The translations under genes and the position numbers were made by a program. The notes beneath the pieces were generated by a model, which was given only the letters and a program-made list of their open reading frames with translations, was not told the origin of the DNA and did no database searches. A DNA stretch of 64,000 nt from Levilactobacillus yonginensis (lineage in GTDB: Bacteria; Bacillota; Bacilli; Lactobacillales; Lactobacillaceae), in assembly GCF_964065165.1 (NCBI RefSeq), contig NZ_OZ061549.1:1922001-1986000 (forward strand), written 5' to 3'. Below are positions 35,964 to 46,000 of the stretch, in pieces; the first letter of the stretch is position 1; every line of letters starts with the position of its first letter.

Positions 35964-36419
35964 CTAGTGACTATCCGTTTGACGGTCAACTTGCAAGACT
36001 CGTGAAGAAAGTTGCTGGAGTTGGGTGGTAATTGTCGCGTAGTCAAAATCAGTATCGGTTGGTGTGGCCTGTTGCCACCACTCGTGCAGAACGGCGACGG
36101 CCTGTTTGACTAAATGTTGACCTTCTGCCGTTAATGTTAAGCGGCGGTTCCGTCGGTCTGCAGGATCGGTTTCCTTGCCAAGCAGGGAAAGACCGACCAT
36201 GTGGTGAACCATCCGGGCCATTAGACCTTCATCAACTGCCATGGTCCAGGCGGCCTTGCGTTGATTCAGTTGACTGGTCTCAGAGACTAAAACTAACAGA
36301 TAAAATTCAGTAATGTTGATGGGCATCTCATCGGCTTCAAGAATCTGGTTCATCGCCCGTTGAAATTGGCGGTGGAGGATGGCCAGATTCGTGGTGAAGT
36401 CTAGTATTGAGTCTTCCAT
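35964..36419 (-). CDS. MarR family transcriptional regulator
   Basis: 151 residues. Helical N-terminus for dimerisation, winged HTH around LNQRKAAWTMAVDEGLMARMVHHMVGLSLLGKETDPADRRNRRLTLTAEG, whose wing DPADRRNRRLTLT is diagnostic. Upstream of nnrE on the same strand. Target and ligand unknown. Confidence 0.88.
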   Translation of the reverse strand: MEDSILDFTTNLAILHRQFQRAMNQILEADEMPINITEFYLLVLVSETSQLNQRKAAWTMAVDEGLMARMVHHMVGLSLLGKETDPADRRNRRLTLTAEGQHLVKQAVAVLHEWWQQATPTDTDFDYATITTQLQQLSSRVLQVDRQTDSH

Positions 36420-36555
36420 ACGCCACCTCCTTAGTTTGACTTAATTTAATATAACTTTAGTTTACACCAGATTAGCGGGAAGGATAATCCTTTGACTCGT
36501 ATTTGGCAGTTGGCGTGCTAGAATAGGAGTACAACTAATTATGGGAGGCATTGCC

Positions 36556-36882
36556 GTGTTTATACAAATTCCGGCCGACATGGACGAGGTGCAGATGCGC
36601 CAGCTACAGCTTAAGCAGCACGGGGAGACAGCGACGGAGGATGAAATTATTCACCAGGCCGTTCTTGATATTTTACAGAATTTTTTGGACCAGATAGAGG
36701 ATGGCCACTACGATACTGCTGCTTGGCAGGGCGAAAACTTGACGGTCACGGATATCAATGGTGATCTGACGGCAACGATTAAACCCGTGGCAGCAACATT
36801 TATCGCTGATTTTCGGGATAACGCTGACCAAGTGACGGAACGTTTGGAGCAGGAAGCCATTCAAGCATCTGGTGCCAGATAA
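36556..36882 (+). CDS. Small acidic hypothetical protein
   Basis: 108 residues. GTG 36556 has GGGAGG 7 bases upstream and is preferred to the in-frame ATG at 36541, which overlaps that site. No signal peptide or membrane helix. The sequence is a helix-rich N-terminal half and a short beta pair (GENLTVTDINGDLTATIKPV). Not recognised. Confidence 0.65.
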   Translation: MFIQIPADMDEVQMRQLQLKQHGETATEDEIIHQAVLDILQNFLDQIEDGHYDTAAWQGENLTVTDINGDLTATIKPVAATFIADFRDNADQVTERLEQEAIQASGAR

Positions 36883-36887
36883 ATTAT

Positions 36888-36917
36888 TTGTTTATCGAAC
36901 TAATTTAGGTTTAAAAT
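36888..36917 (+). promoter_or_regulatory. Possible tRNA-Arg promoter
   Basis: TTGTTT at 36888-36893 and TAAAAT at 36912-36917 with an 18-bp spacer, 11 bp before the tRNA. Confidence 0.4.
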
Positions 36918-36928
36918 AAAGGTGTTGT

Positions 36929-37000
36929 GCGCCCTTAGTGTAATGGATAGCACATGAGATTTCGGTCCTCATGATCCGAGTTCGACTCTCGGGGGGCGCA
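36929..37000 (+). tRNA. tRNA-Arg (anticodon TCG)
   Basis: 72 nt without encoded CCA. Acceptor GCGCCCT pairs with GGGGCGC, discriminator A. D-arm AGTGTAATGGATAGCAC. T-arm CCGAG-TTCGACT-CTCGG. Taking a 7-nt anticodon loop gives TTTCGGT with anticodon TCG, flanked by TGAGA/CCTCA, which leaves an A-C mismatch at the last stem pair. TCG reads CGA/CGG arginine codons. Confidence 0.88.
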
Positions 37001-37016
37001 ATAGGCAGTATCATTT

Positions 37017-37056
37017 AGCTGATGTTCTGGAAGTTTCTCCAGGATATCAGCTTTTT
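37017..37056 (+). terminator. Terminator of the tRNA-Arg transcript
   Basis: AGCTGAT-T-CTGGA / TCCAG-AT-ATCAGCT with a short loop, then TTTTT. Confidence 0.75.
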
Positions 37057-37135
37057 CTGTACGAAGGGTCGGTCGTACGTAGCCGAATTCATCGGGCCTT
37101 GGGTCACACGTTTCAACCATATACGTTCGGAGCGC

Positions 37136-37168
37136 AAAAAAGGGTCTGAGGCTTTTGTCTCAAACCCT
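37136..37168 (-). terminator. Terminator of the GGDEF gene
   Basis: On the minus strand GGGT-TGAG / CTCA-ACCC with an AAAA-containing loop is followed by TTTTTT. Confidence 0.75.
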
Positions 37169-37181
37169 GTATTTGGGTAAT

Positions 37182-38360
37182 TCATAATTGGTGAGTCTGA
37201 CCCTCAATTGTCATGCGATTCCGACCACCCTGCTTGGATAAATAAAGGTAGTGGTCAACGCGTTTGAACCAACTGTCAAAATTCGTGTCAGTTGGTTGTA
37301 GGGCCGAGATACCAATCGAGACCGTCACCGTTAGTTTCTGGTTGTCTAGGTGAACGGGGTGCTGTTTCAGTGTTTCACGGATGGCCGTAACGGCAGATTG
37401 TGCATCCGTTGGTGAGGTGTCTTCGAAGATGATAACAAATTCTTCGCCACCATAGCGGAATAGTTCGCCGCGGCTCGTTTGATGAGCTAGTTCTTGATTG
37501 AAGTGTTGGGCAACGTGTTTGAGGACAGTGTCACCAGCTAAATGGCCGTATTGATCGTTGAAGTATTTGAAATGGTCAATGTCAAACATGGCCATGGTAA
37601 TGGGTTTGGCGGGATGCCGGCGGTAAACGCCAAAGACGCCAACGGTCGTGGTGTCAAAGTTGGCTCGATTACGAACGCCAGTCAGCTCGTCGTAGTTGGC
37701 TGCCTGGCTTAACCGGGCAAAGTGGGTGATGACCTGGTTGATCCGTGTCACGAAGAACCGAATGAGCCACATGTAAAGGATGAAGATAACCAGTACATTG
37801 ACCATGTAGAATAGGTGATAGGGCCGTACCGACCAGATGATCAAGCACCAGGCCAGACCATATAATAGTTGAAGGAGTAAAAAATGCCTTTCTGAATTTA
37901 AAGCGAGGGCTTGATGCCGGCTAATGTAGATGATTACACCGTATAGGATTAGTAGCATGGTGGCAAATAACCACCAACGCTGTGGACTGGCACCTAAGCG
38001 TAGGGATGCTCCGTAGAAGACCAGCGGCATAACTAGGTTAACCAGAGTAACAGCCAGGGTCTGCATGGCGTATAAGCTAAATAGCAATACCATTAACTGA
38101 GCAATCGCATAGCCCCAGCTGAGGACACTCCCACCGTTTAGCACGAGGAAGGTTTGTCTCAAAATCACGACGCCACCGACCACCACGCCGGCTTCCAGTA
38201 AATCGACGATGATGGTGTAGGGCCGGGAAAGTCTAACGGTGCGTTGTGCCAAAATATAGGTCATAATCATCATAAGGGTGATGAGACCAACGGTAATTAA
38301 GGCCATGATTACCGATTTAATGTTAAATATATCCTGGAAAAAGTTCTCAAGTAGGTCCAT
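37182..38360 (-). CDS. Membrane-bound GGDEF diguanylate cyclase
   Basis: 392 residues. Six to eight N-terminal helices (to about 215) are followed by a GGDEF domain (from YDELTGVRNRANFD), with the active-site motif RYGGEEFVIIFED near residue 300. All catalytic residues for making c-di-GMP from GTP are present. The RxxD inhibitory site upstream of GGEEF is missing (RGEL). ATG 38360 chosen; the ribosome site is weak. No EAL or PilZ protein is seen nearby. Confidence 0.9.
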   Translation of the reverse strand: MDLLENFFQDIFNIKSVIMALITVGLITLMMIMTYILAQRTVRLSRPYTIIVDLLEAGVVVGGVVILRQTFLVLNGGSVLSWGYAIAQLMVLLFSLYAMQTLAVTLVNLVMPLVFYGASLRLGASPQRWWLFATMLLILYGVIIYISRHQALALNSERHFLLLQLLYGLAWCLIIWSVRPYHLFYMVNVLVIFILYMWLIRFFVTRINQVITHFARLSQAANYDELTGVRNRANFDTTTVGVFGVYRRHPAKPITMAMFDIDHFKYFNDQYGHLAGDTVLKHVAQHFNQELAHQTSRGELFRYGGEEFVIIFEDTSPTDAQSAVTAIRETLKQHPVHLDNQKLTVTVSIGISALQPTDTNFDSWFKRVDHYLYLSKQGGRNRMTIEGQTHQL

Positions 38361-38426
38361 AGAATCACCCAATCGTTATGATGTTCTAGATTCAGTTTAA
38401 GCATACCATAAATGGGGGTGACGGTT

Positions 38427-38969
38427 TTATTGATTAATAAATAAATTGTTAAAATGATGGTGATTGGGGCTATTTTGATTTTTGGTTTTATGGTGAATGC
38501 CGGAAACCAGGGCTTTTCGTGAGTAGTAGCCTTCCGCAAGAAATGCTAACCAGAGATTACTAACGGCGCTGGGGCTCTTCACGATTTGATGTGAGTGTGA
38601 TTGAACACTGTGTTGCGCTTCCAAGGCATTGCCCCAATCGAAGAGCTCGCCCATGGTAAGGACTGGGGCTTTTACCCAAATCGGTGAGGTGATAGGTCAC
38701 GGCGAGCAGCACGGTCTCATAACTGTGGCGCCGGACTAAGCCGTCGTATTCTAACTCACGGAGGCTCTCAGTTAACATGGTGTTGGTGATATGTTACCAA
38801 TGGTCCGTTTAAGCTGATTGTCGTGTTGGTCGTCTTCCAGCGTCAGGTGCCAGAGGATGGGAATCTTCCATTTCGACCCGATGATTTTTAAGGCGTATGG
38901 AATCGGGCATTGTGGTGGTATATTCTGTTTGAAGTGAGCAATTTCTTGATCAAAAATGGTTGAATCCAT
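38427..38969 (-). pseudogene. HxlR family regulator broken by two frameshifts
   Basis: The first frame starts at ATG 38969 and gives CPIPYALKIIGSKWKIPILWHL ... LKRTIGNIS, a typical HxlR N-terminus with its conserved Cys. A shift near 38785 is needed to continue as NTMLTESLRELEYDGLVRR ... YHLTDLGKS. A second shift near 38657 continues as MGELFDWGNALEAQH. The three pieces line up in order with the HxlR winged-helix domain. Nonfunctional unless the shifts are sequencing errors. Confidence 0.78.
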
Positions 38970-39095
38970 ATTGATACTTCCAGAGATGGTGGAAAGAAAA
39001 GTAGGCGTACATGATTATAAGTTGCTATTACAGCACGCTGCTAGGTGATCTCAGTCAAGCCAGTAGGATTAGGGGACAATTTAACTATTATCAAA

Positions 39096-39125
39096 ACAGG
39101 CCACCGATTTAGGATCGGTGGCCTG
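39096..39125. terminator. Hairpin terminator below the 39160 gene
   Basis: ACAGGCCACCGAT / ATCGGTGGCCTGT with a 5-nt loop; AAAA on the left gives the T run for the minus-strand gene. Confidence 0.7.
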
Positions 39126-39159
39126 TTCACTTCAGTTAGAATTATGTAGTTTTAAAAAG

Positions 39160-39600
39160 TTAGAAAGGTGTGGAATTGCTGACCTTAGTAATTACATGTT
39201 TATAAGGTGCATAGACGTAAGCTTTCTTTTTAGTCTTTACTTTGAATTTAGTGATTGTCGTGCCGCCTTCAACCCAGTACTGTTTTAACTGATAAACATG
39301 ATGGTGTAAGGATCTGTAAGTTGTTTTTTTAGTACTTCCGGCAGAATTTCCACCATCTTTTAGGACGTCGAGCCAAGTATTGGAGATATAAAAACGGATT
39401 CGATAATGGTGTGGATTACCTTTCTTGAATGGAATTCGACTTTTACTATAGAGTTGCTTAGTGTTCCAAGAACCTCTTAAAACTTTAGGGGTTCCTTTAT
39501 GCCAAGTAGCAGCCTGTGCGGGTGTTAGTGGCGTTATAGTTAACACACTTAAAATTACTATAGAAATCAATAGTAAACTAACCTTAATCTTTTTTCTCAT
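39160..39600 (-). CDS. Secreted basic protein, function unknown
   Basis: 146 residues. Clear signal peptide (VSLLLISIVILSVLTITPL ... AQA cleavage). The mature part is rich in Lys, His and Tyr (KKTTYRSLHHHVYQLKQYWV) with no known motif. SD GGAGGGAA. The composition resembles small exported proteins near surface loci in lactobacilli; I cannot assign a family. Confidence 0.72.
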   Translation of the reverse strand: MRKKIKVSLLLISIVILSVLTITPLTPAQAATWHKGTPKVLRGSWNTKQLYSKSRIPFKKGNPHHYRIRFYISNTWLDVLKDGGNSAGSTKKTTYRSLHHHVYQLKQYWVEGGTTITKFKVKTKKKAYVYAPYKHVITKVSNSTPF

Positions 39601-39711
39601 GGATTATTTCCCTCCTTAATATAGTTCAAGTGTAGCATTAAAGAGGGACAATAGGGAATAAAAATCGCCAACTCATAGTGGAGTGCTTCATAGGGTCGGC
39701 GGCTTTTTACT

Positions 39712-40797
39712 TTACTTTGGAATCTTAATACGATGAATAAATTTCACGATAGCCTTGGTGGAGATATGAGATGAATCATGGCCCCACAGGCTGACTAACG
39801 TCCCTTTGGTTTTTACCTTTGGTTGCATGGTGCGGTTGTTGTTCTGATTTTTAGCGGTAATTTCGTTAAACATCGTGGGCTTGTAACGATTGCGAAGATA
39901 ATTGATGAAGTAGTTATCATCGGTTTTGTTACCAATGTACTTCAACTGATAGTAGGTGGCGTAGCTGTTGGCGTTAACGATTCGTCGTTTTGCGCTCACC
40001 AGGTTCTTCACGGCAACCCGGTGCGTTCGACGGTTGGTCAATGTCTTTTTATCGGAACGGTTCCCCGCCTGGGACCAATAGTTGACGACGATATTTTTGG
40101 CTATTCGGGGAAGCTCACTCTTTAGAATTGAGTCGTTCCAGACAGTTGTGGTGAATCCCCGCTTATTCTGGAAGCGATTGAGTTCATTGATGAAAGTGGT
40201 TAGAGACTTGTATGCTTCGGGACTGCCAGGCACTTCGTCAGCTCCTAGGATAAAGTCTCGCAAAGATTGTTTCTTGAAAATGGTGTCGAGTTCGCCGTAA
40301 ATCTTTTGGACGACGGTAATGGACTGCTTCTTGGTGTAGTCCAAGGTATGGCTATCCATTTTGACCTTTTTATAGGTTGTGGGCCGTTTCTTCTTTAGTT
40401 GACGGAGGATGGCCCCAGCGTGTGAAGGGGCATCAACGTCTGGGACGAGCTGAATGTGTTTTTTCTTGGCAAAGGTGACTAAGCGTTTTAAGGCGGCCTT
40501 GGAAAGGACCTTCTTACTTGCCTTGTTACCAAGATAGGTGGACTGGAAGCTCAGATGTTCGTTATCACTGAGGTGTAGAACCACGTAATTTAATTTTTGG
40601 TCACGAGCTGCCTGGATGACTGATTTAACGGACTTTTCGGTTAGGGGATGCCGACCGAGGTCAATCAAAATCCCCTGACGGTTAGGCAATTTAGAAGCCT
40701 TGACGGCAGCCTGAGAGGTAGTCGGTGCCTGCCAGAATAGGAACATACTGAGTAACAATAGTAATGTTGTCAGGAACTTTTTGTGACGGTTAAACAT
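39712..40797 (-). CDS. Secreted glycoside hydrolase family 20 (beta-N-acetylhexosaminidase-like)
   Basis: 361 residues with a signal peptide (FLTTLLLLLSMFLFWQAP ... SQA). The GH20 TIM barrel starts at RQGILIDLGRHPLTEKSVK. It has LHLSDNEHLSFQS, IQLVPDVDAPSHAGAIL and the catalytic Asp-Glu pair in FILGADEVPGS near residue 186. Similar single-domain enzymes (dispersin B type) cleave poly-N-acetylglucosamine. ATG 40797 has GGGAGG 6 bases upstream. Confidence 0.83.
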   Translation of the reverse strand: MFNRHKKFLTTLLLLLSMFLFWQAPTTSQAAVKASKLPNRQGILIDLGRHPLTEKSVKSVIQAARDQKLNYVVLHLSDNEHLSFQSTYLGNKASKKVLSKAALKRLVTFAKKKHIQLVPDVDAPSHAGAILRQLKKKRPTTYKKVKMDSHTLDYTKKQSITVVQKIYGELDTIFKKQSLRDFILGADEVPGSPEAYKSLTTFINELNRFQNKRGFTTTVWNDSILKSELPRIAKNIVVNYWSQAGNRSDKKTLTNRRTHRVAVKNLVSAKRRIVNANSYATYYQLKYIGNKTDDNYFINYLRNRYKPTMFNEITAKNQNNNRTMQPKVKTKGTLVSLWGHDSSHISTKAIVKFIHRIKIPK

Positions 40798-40903
40798 GGT
40801 GCACCTCCCTAGTTTAGTGTGTGGTGAATGGTATTTTCTAGCATACCCCGCGGTATCTTGGTGGGTCAACGAAAGGGGCTTGGTTGTGTCAGATTTTGCA
40901 TGT

Positions 40904-41299
40904 TTAAGATTGCAGTTTGTCTTTCAATGCTTCAGTTAGCGTAGCAGAAAAATTAAGGTTAGCGGCAATTCCTAAATCGTTGAGATATTTGGGAATGCTA
41001 AGTGTTTTTTTGATACTTCGATTCTGTTCTCGTTCGCGAGCAATTTTTGTGTCAACCTCAATGGGGACGAGTAATTGTTCTTCTGAATGAGGGATTGCCA
41101 AAGGATCAGAGGGTTCAGGAAGTGGTGTGTTAAAGTCCTCGGCGGTTAGTAAATAGCCCTGGAGTGCATCAGCAGCCATGTGTAAGGCATCGGCAATATT
41201 CTCTCCAAAAGTAGCAGCATTGGGCTCTAAGTCTGGAAAGGTAACTTCGACCTGGCCGTTTTCATTAAAGGTGAAAAGTGCAAAATATAAGTACTTCAT
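40904..41299 (-). CDS. hicB: HicB family antitoxin
   Basis: 131 residues. HicB-like pseudo-RNase H fold (YFALFTFNENGQVEVTFPDLEP ... ADALHMAADALQGYLL) and a C-terminal ribbon-helix-helix DNA-binding part (KKTLSIPKYLNDLGIAANLNFSATLTEALKDKL). It neutralises HicA and represses the operon. Downstream of hicA with a 46-bp gap; ATG 41299 follows GGAGGT. Confidence 0.92.
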   Translation of the reverse strand: MKYLYFALFTFNENGQVEVTFPDLEPNAATFGENIADALHMAADALQGYLLTAEDFNTPLPEPSDPLAIPHSEEQLLVPIEVDTKIAREREQNRSIKKTLSIPKYLNDLGIAANLNFSATLTEALKDKLQS

Positions 41300-41345
41300 G
41301 GAATTGACCTCCAAGTAGAAATTAAGGAGACACCACAAACAAGGC

Positions 41346-41528
41346 TCACTTGAGCCCAGCTTGCTTCCAGATACTGTTGAGGGTACCTTTTGGAATGTCC
41401 TTTCTGGGGTGAGGGACGGTCACGATACCGGGGAGATCATCATTTTTAAAATGACAATGGTCGCCAGTTACTCGTACTTGGTACCATCCGTGATGCTTCA
41501 GTATCTTTAAGACTTCGCGAGAGTCCAT
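41346..41528 (-). CDS. hicA: HicA family mRNA interferase toxin
   Basis: 60 residues, full length for the family. Sequence: VLKILKHHGWYQVRVTGDHCHF (catalytic His in GDHCHF), then IVTVPHPRKDIPKGTLNSIWKQAG. Double-stranded RNA-binding fold that cleaves mRNA. First gene of the hicAB pair. Confidence 0.93.
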   Translation of the reverse strand: MDSREVLKILKHHGWYQVRVTGDHCHFKNDDLPGIVTVPHPRKDIPKGTLNSIWKQAGLK

Positions 41529-41868
41529 GGAGCTATCTCCTTGTGAGACAACTAGAGCTTAACACGTATGATTATACGTGGAAAGATAATTTCTTGAATT
41601 GCGTCAGTTATTGAAGGATTGCCATCCAAATTTGAGCTTGATCAGAAGATCAGGGTTACAAAAGCAGGTGTAATTTCGTTTGTAAGAATGAAGGGGGATA
41701 AAATAATGTGCTTTAGAAGCATTATTATATAAAACCCAAATTTCAAAAAAAATCCCAAAGATGTTCCTTGGAATTGGTAGTAACTCTCGCGTGAACGTCG
41801 GATATCTTATATACTTGGGAAAGAATCCGACTTAATGGTTAGAACGGTATAGAAAGCGGGGATTAGTT
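41529..41868. other. Intergenic region upstream of the BREX operon
   Basis: 340 bp, AT-rich. It must carry the BREX promoter (plus) and the hicAB promoter (minus). TTATAT near 41809 and TATAGA near 41848 are candidate -10 elements, but neither has a convincing -35. No ORF of note. Confidence 0.35.
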
Positions 41869-42462
41869 ATGTCCCAATATAGTGCGTCAATAATTACACA
41901 TTCATTTTGGTTTACGGAGTTTTCACAATATTTAGAATTACGGGATCAAGGCATCGATGATGCAGATATTCGATCGATGAGTATTGACGATAACTATTTT
42001 CAACAACAGTCAACAGCACGGGCTTTAGATATGGTGCGCGTAGTTAAGCAGCGAGTAGATACTCTTGATGTAGATTATTTTGACTTATTTCCATCATTAG
42101 ATTTGGAAAATCAAAAAATTGTTAACTTGTTAGCTAGTTTGCATTTAAACCGATTATTTGATGAGTTTATGTATGAGGTTTATCGGAATGAACTATTACT
42201 GGGAGATGCTAAGCTTCATAGTTATGAAATTGAAGCTTTTTTTAGTCAAAAACAAGTTGAAAATGAAAAAATTGCTAGTTGGAAAGAGGAAACAATTCGA
42301 CGAATGGCGGGGACGTTTAAGACTTTCTTGCGAGAAGCGGATCTGTTAGAGAATCAGGGAGACTACGATTTAGTTAAACGGCCTCTCTTGGATGTACGTT
42401 TAGAAATGTTGTTACATACAAAAGGTGAAGATCGACAGTTAGCTGCATTGGTAGGGAGATAG
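41869..42462 (+). CDS. brxA: BREX protein BrxA (DUF1819)
   Basis: 197 residues, matching the normal BrxA length. First gene of the BREX operon; conserved start YSASIITHSFWFTEFSQYLELRD. BrxA is a small helical protein of type 1 BREX, reported to bind DNA. brxB starts 1 bp after its stop, so they are coupled. Codon use is more AT-rich than the flanking housekeeping genes. Confidence 0.92.
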   Translation: MSQYSASIITHSFWFTEFSQYLELRDQGIDDADIRSMSIDDNYFQQQSTARALDMVRVVKQRVDTLDVDYFDLFPSLDLENQKIVNLLASLHLNRLFDEFMYEVYRNELLLGDAKLHSYEIEAFFSQKQVENEKIASWKEETIRRMAGTFKTFLREADLLENQGDYDLVKRPLLDVRLEMLLHTKGEDRQLAALVGR

Positions 42463-42463
42463 C

Positions 42464-43042
42464 ATGACAGATACAGTTTTGAAATTAAAGCATTTAAGAG
42501 AAAAGGTTGCTGATCCAGATTTTCAACAGAGTCGAGGATTATCCAATGAAGTTTCTTATTATATTCTAGCTTTTTCGCCACAAGATCAGCCACTAGTGAC
42601 CGAGGAGATTGGGTCAATGCGGCAACAGTTGAATCGAGAAACGGTTGGAATTGATATTGTGGAATTTAATCTTTACCACATTATGTGGGAATTGCTTGAT
42701 GATATGGGAATTCGCGAAGATGTTTTAGCAATGGAAGAAAGCGATGGGATTGATTATCTGACAGAACAGTTAAATAATGCTCTAGAGATGACTAGTTCGG
42801 AGAATATGTTTGTACAGTATATGCAACGGCATTTACCCAAGACCCCAGTTGTGGTTTTTGTGACTGGTATTGGTGAAATTTTTCCACTGATTCGCGCACA
42901 TAAGGTTTTAAACACAATGCATCAAATTGTAACCAGTGTGCCGGTAGTCTTCTTCTACCCTGGCACGTACGACAGTTTAAGTCTCAGTATGTTTGGTGAG
43001 TCTAAAGAGGATAACTACTACCGAGCATTCCAAATTAACTAG
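42464..43042 (+). CDS. brxB: BREX protein BrxB (DUF1788)
   Basis: 192 residues. Matches BrxB: YILAFSPQDQPLVTEEI, a central helical part, and VVVFVTGIGEIFPLIRAHKVLNTM ... PVVFFYPGTYDSLSLSMFGE. BrxB is part of the BREX core complex needed for host methylation. Follows brxA by 1 bp and precedes brxC by 12 bp. Confidence 0.94.
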   Translation: MTDTVLKLKHLREKVADPDFQQSRGLSNEVSYYILAFSPQDQPLVTEEIGSMRQQLNRETVGIDIVEFNLYHIMWELLDDMGIREDVLAMEESDGIDYLTEQLNNALEMTSSENMFVQYMQRHLPKTPVVVFVTGIGEIFPLIRAHKVLNTMHQIVTSVPVVFFYPGTYDSLSLSMFGESKEDNYYRAFQIN

Positions 43043-43054
43043 GGGAGAACCGTG

Positions 43055-46000
43055 ATGAAAATAAGAGATATTTTTGCAAAATCGATTGATCGTGATATTA
43101 AAGGTGTTATCACAATCGGGGATGAGCAGGATGCTAATGTTAAGCAGGAATTAGAAGAATATGTTGTCACGAAGGAATTAGATAATCACTTTAAGGACTT
43201 CTTCGCGGCTTATGCAGAGGGAATTCGCCACGATACCACTAACATGGGGGTGTGGATTTCAGGGTTCTTTGGTTCTGGTAAATCACATTTCTTAAAAATA
43301 TTGGCTTACTTATTAGAGAATCGTGAAGTAGCCGGAAAATCTGCGTTAGACTACTTCGTTGACGATGATAAAATTCATGATGCCCATACCTTAGCAGATA
43401 TGAAGTTAGCAACAACAGTTCCGAATGAAGTAATGCTGTTCAATATTGATTCGAAGGCTAAAAATGGGAACAAATCGCAAAAAGATGCCATTTTAAATGT
43501 CTTTTTACAAGTCTTCAATGAACAATTAGGTTTGTTTGGCGCTGACTTTTGGATTGCTGACTTGGAGCGTGATCTGATTTCTCAGGGAAGGTATGAAGAC
43601 TTTCAAGCGAAATTTCAGGAATTGGATAAGCAACATCGTGAATGGAAAGAAGCACGTAATGCATATGCCTTCTTGAAGGGTACAATTCGTGACACTTTAG
43701 TTGCCATTGAGTTCATGTCCACTGCCGATGCTGATGGATTTATTGACCAACTGAAGAAAGAGTACCCGATCAGTGTCGAAAGTTTTGCCAAGTTGGTTAA
43801 TCAGTACATTGAAAGTAAAGAAAAAAACTACCATATGGCTTTTCTGGTTGATGAAGTTGGTCAATACATTGGTTCTAGTCAACAACGGATGCTGAATCTA
43901 CAAAGTATTGTTGAAGATCTAGGAACTTATACGCATGGTAAAGCGTGGGTCATTGTGACCAGTCAGCAGGCAATCGACAAGGTGACAAAAAACATTAATG
44001 GCCAAGATTTTTCTAAAATTCAAGGGCGATTTAATACTCGAATTGCAATGTCTTCGGCTAATGTCGATGAGGTTATTCAGAAGCGTCTGTTGGCCAAAAC
44101 AGACGCGAGTGAACGGCTGTTAGAGAACACCTTTGCTGAGAATCAACATGTGATTAATAATTTAATTAGTTTTGATGGCAAGGAAGAACGGAAACGGTAC
44201 GATGATCCGCGGATGTTCGCAGATCTTTATCCATTTGTGCCTTATCAGATTTTTCTTTTACAAGATACGCTAACGGCTATTCGGGAGAATGGGTCGGACG
44301 GGAAACACTTGGCTAATGGTGAACGGTCAATGTTAGCTGTATTTCAAGAGTCGGCTAGACGACTGGAGGACCGGGATACGAAAGCGTTAGTGCCGTTTAG
44401 CATCTTTTTCCAGGGACTTAGTCATTTCCTAGATCATACACATATGATTGTTATTCAGCGTGCCCAAAATAACGAATTGATTAATCCCACTAAGGAAGAT
44501 AATCCGTTTGCTGTCCAGGTATTAGAGACATTGTTTATGGTGAAATATGTTCCAGATTTCGATGCGACTTTAAATAATCTGGTTACATTGATGATTGATT
44601 CGATTGATACCGATCGAATTGAACTAGAAGCCAAAGTTAAACAGGCATTGCGTGTGCTTCAAGAACAAAACATCGTTGAGAAGACCAGTAAGGGTTATGA
44701 GTTCTTAACGGATGCTGAACAGGATATTAGTAAGCAAATTCAGCGTCAGAGTGTGGACTCAGGGGATGTCTCTCAAGCAATTGGGGACTATCTCTTTAGT
44801 TCAGTGGCCATTTCACGTCGTTATACGTATCCGCAGTTAAAGCAGCAGTACACGTTTGTATTCAATCAGTGGGTCGATGACCGTCCAGTTGGGCCAACTA
44901 ATCAGGATATTAATTTGAAGATGGTAACGGTTGAAGGCGAAACTAACCGAGATGAAATTGAACTGCGTCGGCAATCTAGTTCACCTGAACAGCCACAGAT
45001 CATTATCGATTTGCCAGCAGATCTGCAATATGCGGAAGATCAGCGTCAGGTTCAGAAGATTCAGAAGTTTATTTTAAATCCACATGAGCAGTCTCAGGAT
45101 GCCCGTTCACAGAGAATTATTGATCTGAAAAAGACGGAACTTTCCTCTTTGAAGAAGCGAGTTGCCCAAGAATTGTTAGAAGTTTTACAACAGGCTGACA
45201 TTTACGTTCAAGGGGACAAGATTGAAGCCGGCAAGAAGGATTTCTTTGGGCGATTGGCGGATGCTCAAGAAAAATTAATTGATGAAATCTATCGTAATCT
45301 TAGCTATATTGATTCGGTTAAACAGGATAGTGATGTGGTAGCGCTGTTTAAAGATACGAATGAGCTGGTTAAGAATACAGATAATGAACGAGCAACGCAG
45401 ACAGTCTTGGAAAGAATTAACCACGAGTATTCGGGTCATAATAAGATTTCTTACAAGTCTGTATTAGAGCGCTTCAGTAAAATTCCGTATGGCTATCGTG
45501 AGATTGATACAAAATGGTTGGTTGCGAAACTTTTCGTTGATTCTAAGTTAAAAGTTTACGTTAATGGCGAGGCATTGAGTTTGCATACCGACATCGTTGC
45601 GAACGAGATGGCAAAATACTTCTCCAATCGAAAATTCGTTGATGCAGTTCAGGTAGAACCACGCCAAGCTATTAGTGAGAATAAGAAGAAGGATTTACGC
45701 AAGGTTGCCTTAGAGGCTTTCGGTAAGCAATCATTTAGTGATTCAGAAGATGACACTTTGGTTGATGAATTGCGTAACAGTATGCAAAATGAATTGGGTG
45801 CCATCAAAATCTATCTGGCTAAACCGGTCTATTATCCTGGAAGAGATGTTTTAGAGACGGGTCAATCCCTAATTAATCAATTGTTGGCACAAAAAGATGC
45901 TGATAAGTTTTATGATTTAATCAGTCGGAAACGTGACGATTTCTTAGATTGGCGCGAAGATATGACTGAATTTGGAATTAGTGAGTTTTATCAGAGCGTG

